Notes under the pieces: generated by a model
What the model saw: only the letters and a program-made list of their open reading frames with translations
Told to the model about the DNA's origin: nothing
Database searches by the model: none
Translations under genes and position numbers: made by a program
Assembly: GCF_000373265.1 (NCBI RefSeq)
Contig: NZ_KB890761.1
Location: 669,389 to 733,388 of the forward strand
Source of the DNA: Pontibacter roseus DSM 17521
Lineage (GTDB): Bacteria; Bacteroidota; Bacteroidia; Cytophagales; Hymenobacteraceae
DNA length: 64,000 bases
Direction of reading: 5' to 3'
Shown: piece after piece, positions 60,227 through 64,000 of the stretch
How positions within the stretch are numbered: position 1 is the first letter of the stretch
Layout of the letters: every line of letters begins with the position of its first letter

Positions 60227-62188
60227 CTACTCCTTCACGAACTTAGCCTGAAAGAAGCGGCTGCCATCAAAAGCCTTCACCAGGTATAGCCCTGCCGGCA
60301 GGGCGGCTACGCGCACCTGCGGAAGCTGCCCTTGCCGTACCCGTTGCCGGAGCACGAGCCGGCCTGTCCTGTCATGCACATCCAAGACGGTGGGCTGGAA
60401 AGAGAGGTCCTCCAGCAGCAGAATGTCCCGTGTCGGATTTGGGTAAACGCGCGCCTGGAGCCCTGACGGTTGAATAGGGGTGGAAGTGACGTTGCTGATT
60501 ACTTTCCGAGCCAGTAGCCAGTTGTTCGGGTCAATAGTCACTCCTGTCACTTGTCGGTCTAATTGAAAAGTATACTGCTCGGCAGGTTGCGTATGCGGCA
60601 CCCGTATCAGGGTGTCGCCAGCTGCCGTCTGCAGCAGGTATTCTACATCGGTCTTGAAAAAGGGCGTGCTGGCGCTGGGTGTCTGTGTGGCGTTCAGCAC
60701 CACCTGGTTTCCCTGCTGTTCCCACTGGAGGGTGATGGTGGGCCAGCCTTCGCCTTTGTACCACTGCCCGAAAAAGTAATCCAGGTCCATACCTGTCGTC
60801 TCCTCGAACACACGCTGCAGGTCAGCCGTGCTGGCCGTTTCGCCTGCGTATTTCTGTTGGTAGCGCTGCAGCGCCTGGAAGAACAGCGCATCGTTGTGGA
60901 GGGTGAAGCGGAGCATGTGCAGCACGGTTGCCCCCTTGAGGTAGCTCAGTCTGTAGTCGAAGATGCGGTTCACATCTGTCGTGTCTTCCACAAACACGCT
61001 CCCGCTCGGCACGGCCAGCACCCTTCCTTGTGCCGTGCGTATCCAGTCAGGAGCAGAAAGCGGGCGCAGCTTCTCCAAAGCAAGGTATTCAGCATAAGAG
61101 GCGAAGCCCTCATTGAGCCAGATGTCAGCCCAGGAAGCGCAGGTTACGTTGTCGCCGAACCACTGGTGCCCCAGTTCATGCGCCGTCAGGTTGAAGTTGA
61201 AGGTGCTCTGGGTGGTCATGGTCTGGTGCTCCATGCCGCCACCCATAGGGGCCATACTGTGTCCGTACTTCTCTGCCGCAAAGGGGTAGAGCGTGAACAT
61301 CTCCGAGAATGCCTCCAGCAACGGCACCGTCACATCTATCTCCGACTGGAAGCGACTCAGCGTGGTAGTGTTGTACACATAGTTCACAATAGGTATAGGA
61401 GCCGCTGCCCCAGCAGGGTTAGCCGACAGGTTGTACTCTATATAATCAGAGACGGCCACCGAAATAAGGTAATAGGCGATGGGGTAACGGGATTTCCATT
61501 CATAGCGCACCTTGTTGTTTGGCAGGGGCACGGTGCGGGTAAGCAAACCATTAGAGCCTACTTTGTTGTCGGCACTGGTGCTCACGAATACATGCACAGA
61601 ATCTGCCTTGTCAGTGAGTACTTGCTTTGTTGGCCACCACTCGTAGGCTGCATAGGGCTGGCTCAGGCTCCAGGTCACGTTGGCGCCTCCCCAGTTCGCT
61701 TCCCGGGCAGTCCGGAGCCCATTGCCAATAGCAGCACTCCCGCTCGCGCTTGGGGCAGTTCCCTGGTAAAATACTTGCGCACTCAGAGAGGCGGGTGCCT
61801 GTAAGGCTGCAGCCAGCTGCACCGATACGTCACCTGCCTGTCTGGAAATGTCTGTTTGCCGTCGCCCGTTCACTAGCACAGAATCTATCCGGAGGTCGGG
61901 ATGGAGTTCAAAAGCAAAGGTGTCCAGCCGCGACACCTTCAACTGAGCCACAGTAGTCACATTGCCGGCTATGAAAGTAGAGTTTCGTTCCAGTTGCAGG
62001 TCCAGCTTGTAAAAAGTGACGTCATACTGGTTCATGCGGTGCATTTGGACAGGAGCAGCAACCGCCTTCCGCTGAAGCATGTCTATTCTGCTCTCCGCGC
62101 AGGTCGCTAGGGGCTGGTTCTGTGCCTGCAAGGTATAGCTGAACAAGGAAATCAGCAGACACCCTAGAAAATGTATAGCTTCTTTCAT
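60227..62188 (-). CDS. M1-family metallopeptidase with T9SS sorting tail
   Basis: Secreted zinc aminopeptidase-type enzyme of 653 residues: signal peptide ending TLQAQNQ, M1 N-terminal beta domain, then the catalytic part with the substrate motif GGGMEHQ (316-322), HELGH (337-341) and the third zinc ligand Glu360 in WLNEGFASYAEYLA. A beta-sandwich follows. The last 75 residues are a type A T9SS sorting domain (RVYPNPTRDILLLEDL, PAGLYLVKAF, FFQAKFVKE). It should be surface-bound or released through T9SS. Confidence 0.94.
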   Translation of the reverse strand: MKEAIHFLGCLLISLFSYTLQAQNQPLATCAESRIDMLQRKAVAAPVQMHRMNQYDVTFYKLDLQLERNSTFIAGNVTTVAQLKVSRLDTFAFELHPDLRIDSVLVNGRRQTDISRQAGDVSVQLAAALQAPASLSAQVFYQGTAPSASGSAAIGNGLRTAREANWGGANVTWSLSQPYAAYEWWPTKQVLTDKADSVHVFVSTSADNKVGSNGLLTRTVPLPNNKVRYEWKSRYPIAYYLISVAVSDYIEYNLSANPAGAAAPIPIVNYVYNTTTLSRFQSEIDVTVPLLEAFSEMFTLYPFAAEKYGHSMAPMGGGMEHQTMTTQSTFNFNLTAHELGHQWFGDNVTCASWADIWLNEGFASYAEYLALEKLRPLSAPDWIRTAQGRVLAVPSGSVFVEDTTDVNRIFDYRLSYLKGATVLHMLRFTLHNDALFFQALQRYQQKYAGETASTADLQRVFEETTGMDLDYFFGQWYKGEGWPTITLQWEQQGNQVVLNATQTPSASTPFFKTDVEYLLQTAAGDTLIRVPHTQPAEQYTFQLDRQVTGVTIDPNNWLLARKVISNVTSTPIQPSGLQARVYPNPTRDILLLEDLSFQPTVLDVHDRTGRLVLRQRVRQGQLPQVRVAALPAGLYLVKAFDGSRFFQAKFVKE

Positions 62189-62910
62189 AACCGAAAAGGA
62201 TAAGGCGAAATCAGGCAGACCAAATAGAGGGCCTACTACTTTGGAAACGGATGATAGTAAAAGGGGTATCGGATATTTTTATCGTCCCACAACCACAGCC
62301 GCCATTTGTTCCACAGCCACTTGCAGCGGTCGGGCCATTTGTTTTATCGAATATACGAATTCGAACGCTTCAATACCTTCCAATCCCAGAAAAGTGGTCG
62401 TGCATTACGTCTCCATAACAAAAGACGTGCTTAGACTGGCGCAATCTAAGCGGCACGAAGTGGTCTGCTGTAGCTCTGGTCAGTGTAGCTGACTACACCA
62501 GCCAAGCTGAATTATGGAAATACTTGTATGTGCCTCTGTTTGAGAAGGAAAAAGAATTTTGCTGCCAAAGCTTTGAGCAGGTATGAGAAATGCACTCAAG
62601 CAGTATTAAATATTTAGATGACAAAGTTGCCAAATCCGAGGATGTGCAATAAAAGCGCAAATATTTTCAGCATTATTGCGCTACATGCAACATTGCTTCA
62701 ATTGTATTATAGGGGTGCGTAGGAATGATGGGTTTCCTGTTTTTTAGAGATGTTTTTGCTTAAAGGGCAATATATGAAGTGATTACAATCATAAGAAGGC
62801 CGGAGAGAAGGGTTGTTAGTGGATTCGGTTTTTGGATGTTGCGTGAAAAAGAGAAAAGCAGAGTTATACGGAATATTTTTTTTGGGGTTTTGCTTTTGTG
62901 GATTTCTCTC
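62189..62910. other. About 720 bp without a recognised gene
   Basis: AT-rich, with no convincing frame on either strand; the longest open stretches (62241-62492 plus, 62707-62925 minus) have random-looking translations. The right end carries the SusC promoter. Confidence 0.5.
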
Positions 62911-62918
62911 TATATTTG
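62888..62918 (+). promoter_or_regulatory. Promoter of the SusC-type receptor gene
   Basis: TTTTG at 62888-62892, an 18-bp spacer, and TATATTTG at 62911-62918 (TAnnTTTG). The ATG at 62981 gives a leader of about 60 bases. Confidence 0.7.
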
Positions 62919-62980
62919 GTAGCAAAACTATTCCATTATCTAATCTATTTTTTCAACAACCAACAAAACAAGTGTAGTTT

Positions 62981-64000
62981 ATGAAGAAAGTATTACTACT
63001 TAACTTCTTGTTCTTGTTTGCGCTACTGGGCCAGGTGATGGCACAGAGCCGAACAGTTACAGGTAAAGTTACGGCGGCGGGGGACGGAGTACCTCTTCCA
63101 GGGGTTTCTGTAGTGGTGAAGGGTACCACAACTGGTACTGCTACCAATGCAGACGGATCATTTAGCGTAAACGTACCGGCTGACGCGGGCACATTGGTGT
63201 TCCGTTACATCGGTTACGTTACAAAAGAGGTGGCAGTTGGATCGAACAGCACTGTGAATGTGGCGCTTGAGTTGGATAACCAGCAGCTGTCTGAGGTTGT
63301 TATCTCGGTTCCTTACGGTACTGTAGCCAAAACAGCTTTTACAGGTGCTGAGTCTACTATCACAGCCCGTGCTATCGAGAAGCAGCAGGTGACTTCCGTA
63401 TCGCGTGCCATAGAAGGCCTTGTACCAGGTGTTCAGGTAACCAACGGTGGTGGCCAGCCAGGTTCAAGCGCAACTATCCGTGTGCGTGGTATCGGTTCGG
63501 TTAACGCCAGCTCTGACCCTCTTTATATAGTAGACGGTATCGCGTTCGACGGTACACTGTCTTCTATCTCTAACGACGACATCGCCAGCATCCAGGTGCT
63601 GAAAGATGCTGCTGCTTCTGCCCTTTACGGTGCGCGTGCAGCCAACGGCGTTATCATGATTACCACTAAAAAAGGTAAGAAAGGCAAGCCAACAGTTGCG
63701 GTAAACGTAAGATCAGGTCTGTCTGAGCGTCTGGTGCCTGAGTATGACCGCGTAAACTCACAGGAGTACTATGAGTTGATGTGGGAAGCGATGAGAAACA
63801 ACCGCCTTGCTGCTGTTAACCCTGCTACTAAAGTACCATACACGCCAGATGAAGCAGTTGCGTATGCCACTGAAAACATTGGCGGCAAGAACGGTCTGGT
63901 TTACAACCCATTCAACGTGCCAGCTAATCAGGTAATCAACCCTGCTACAGGCAAACTGAATCCAGGTGTGAACCTGCTGTATGAAGACAGCTGGGAAGAT
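62981..64000 (+). CDS. SusC/RagA-family TonB-linked receptor (3' end beyond the window)
   Basis: First 340 residues of a nutrient receptor of the SusC type. Signal peptide (MKKVLLLNFLFLFALLGQVMAQ), carboxypeptidase-regulatory-like domain (about 25-100; GKVTAAGDGVPLPGVSVVVKGTTTGT), the TonB-box-like region (LSEVVISVPYGT), and the plug with the SusC signatures SIQVLKDAAASALYGARAANGVIMITTKKG and RVRGIGSVNASSDPLYIVDG. The barrel lies beyond the edge. A SusD-type partner is expected downstream. Confidence 0.96.
   Translation, partial: MKKVLLLNFLFLFALLGQVMAQSRTVTGKVTAAGDGVPLPGVSVVVKGTTTGTATNADGSFSVNVPADAGTLVFRYIGYVTKEVAVGSNSTVNVALELDNQQLSEVVISVPYGTVAKTAFTGAESTITARAIEKQQVTSVSRAIEGLVPGVQVTNGGGQPGSSATIRVRGIGSVNASSDPLYIVDGIAFDGTLSSISNDDIASIQVLKDAAASALYGARAANGVIMITTKKGKKGKPTVAVNVRSGLSERLVPEYDRVNSQEYYELMWEAMRNNRLAAVNPATKVPYTPDEAVAYATENIGGKNGLVYNPFNVPANQVINPATGKLNPGVNLLYEDSWED

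Noticed and set aside
60563..61804. 413-codon open frame on the plus strand
   Set aside because: Exactly antisense to the M1 peptidase gene, whose motifs are complete; the translation has no family character.
62241..62492. 83-codon open frame on the plus strand
   Set aside because: Residue use is random (many Ser, Cys, Thr), no start context and no family; the gap is treated as non-coding.

Overview
The window looks like chromosomal DNA of a Bacteroidota bacterium, most likely Cytophagales/Hymenobacteraceae (Pontibacter-like). This rests on gene content and signals: SusC-type and other TonB-dependent receptors, many lipoproteins with a Cys lipobox, a type IX secretion (T9SS) sorting tail, a LysM protein, FKBP lipoproteins, the Bacteroidota Ccm set, and promoters of the Bacteroidota form (TTTG, about 19 bp, TAnnTTTG). 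No rRNA, tRNA, CRISPR array, insertion sequence or prophage was recognised. Most of the DNA is moderately GC-rich; three genes (3361-4560, 26477-27295, 41005-41910) are clearly AT-richer.

Layout. 1-4.6 kb (minus strand): UbiA prenyltransferase (cut by the window edge), cold-shock protein, KdsC-like phosphatase, IscX, [2Fe-2S] ferredoxin, DUF2520 protein, AT-rich GT4 glycosyltransferase. 4.6-9.7 kb: cytochrome c maturation genes in transcription order ccmB-C-D-E-F. 9.9-15.5 kb: phosphate uptake, in transcription order porin, pstS, pstC, pstA, pstB, phoU. Divergent from these at 15.9-20.1 kb are a TonB-dependent receptor and a beta-helix lipoprotein; the shared intergenic region carries direct repeats shaped like PhoB boxes next to a good promoter. 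20.3-24.4 kb: small Gly-rich protein, MoxR ATPase and three uncharacterised proteins. 24.5-31 kb: ferredoxin, thymidine kinase, RecO, an AT-rich beta-gamma-crystallin-like lipoprotein between two look-alike hairpins, two FKBP lipoproteins, NrnA-type phosphoesterase, Ndk, LysM protein. 31.5-43 kb: lipocalin-like lipoprotein, MFS transporter, hydrolase, a 740-bp repeat-rich gap, Dxs, ScpA, UPF0104-type membrane protein, FAD monooxygenase, GNAT, Mrr-type nuclease, Asd. 43.4-47.1 kb: large lamin-tail surface protein and TauE/SafE permease, separated by an inverted pair of perfect DnaA boxes. 47.3-52.5 kb: tetR-ABC-hlyD-tolC export operon whose ABC protein has non-canonical catalytic motifs. 52.9-64 kb: DEAD-box helicase, a sugar dehydrogenase/cytochrome c/beta-barrel cluster, RibD-like reductase, TonB-C protein, DCC/DUF2892 pair, DUF2752/TM2 pair, M1 peptidase with T9SS tail, and the start of a SusC-type receptor.

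The strongest unexplained signal runs through the whole window: the octamer AGGTATAG/CTATACCT occurs roughly 70-75 times (about 2 expected), on both strands, in genes and between them, and in several reading frames. This suggests selection on the DNA word itself. It is absent from the three AT-rich genes.

The work was done by reading alone. Family names rest on recognised motifs, not on searches.
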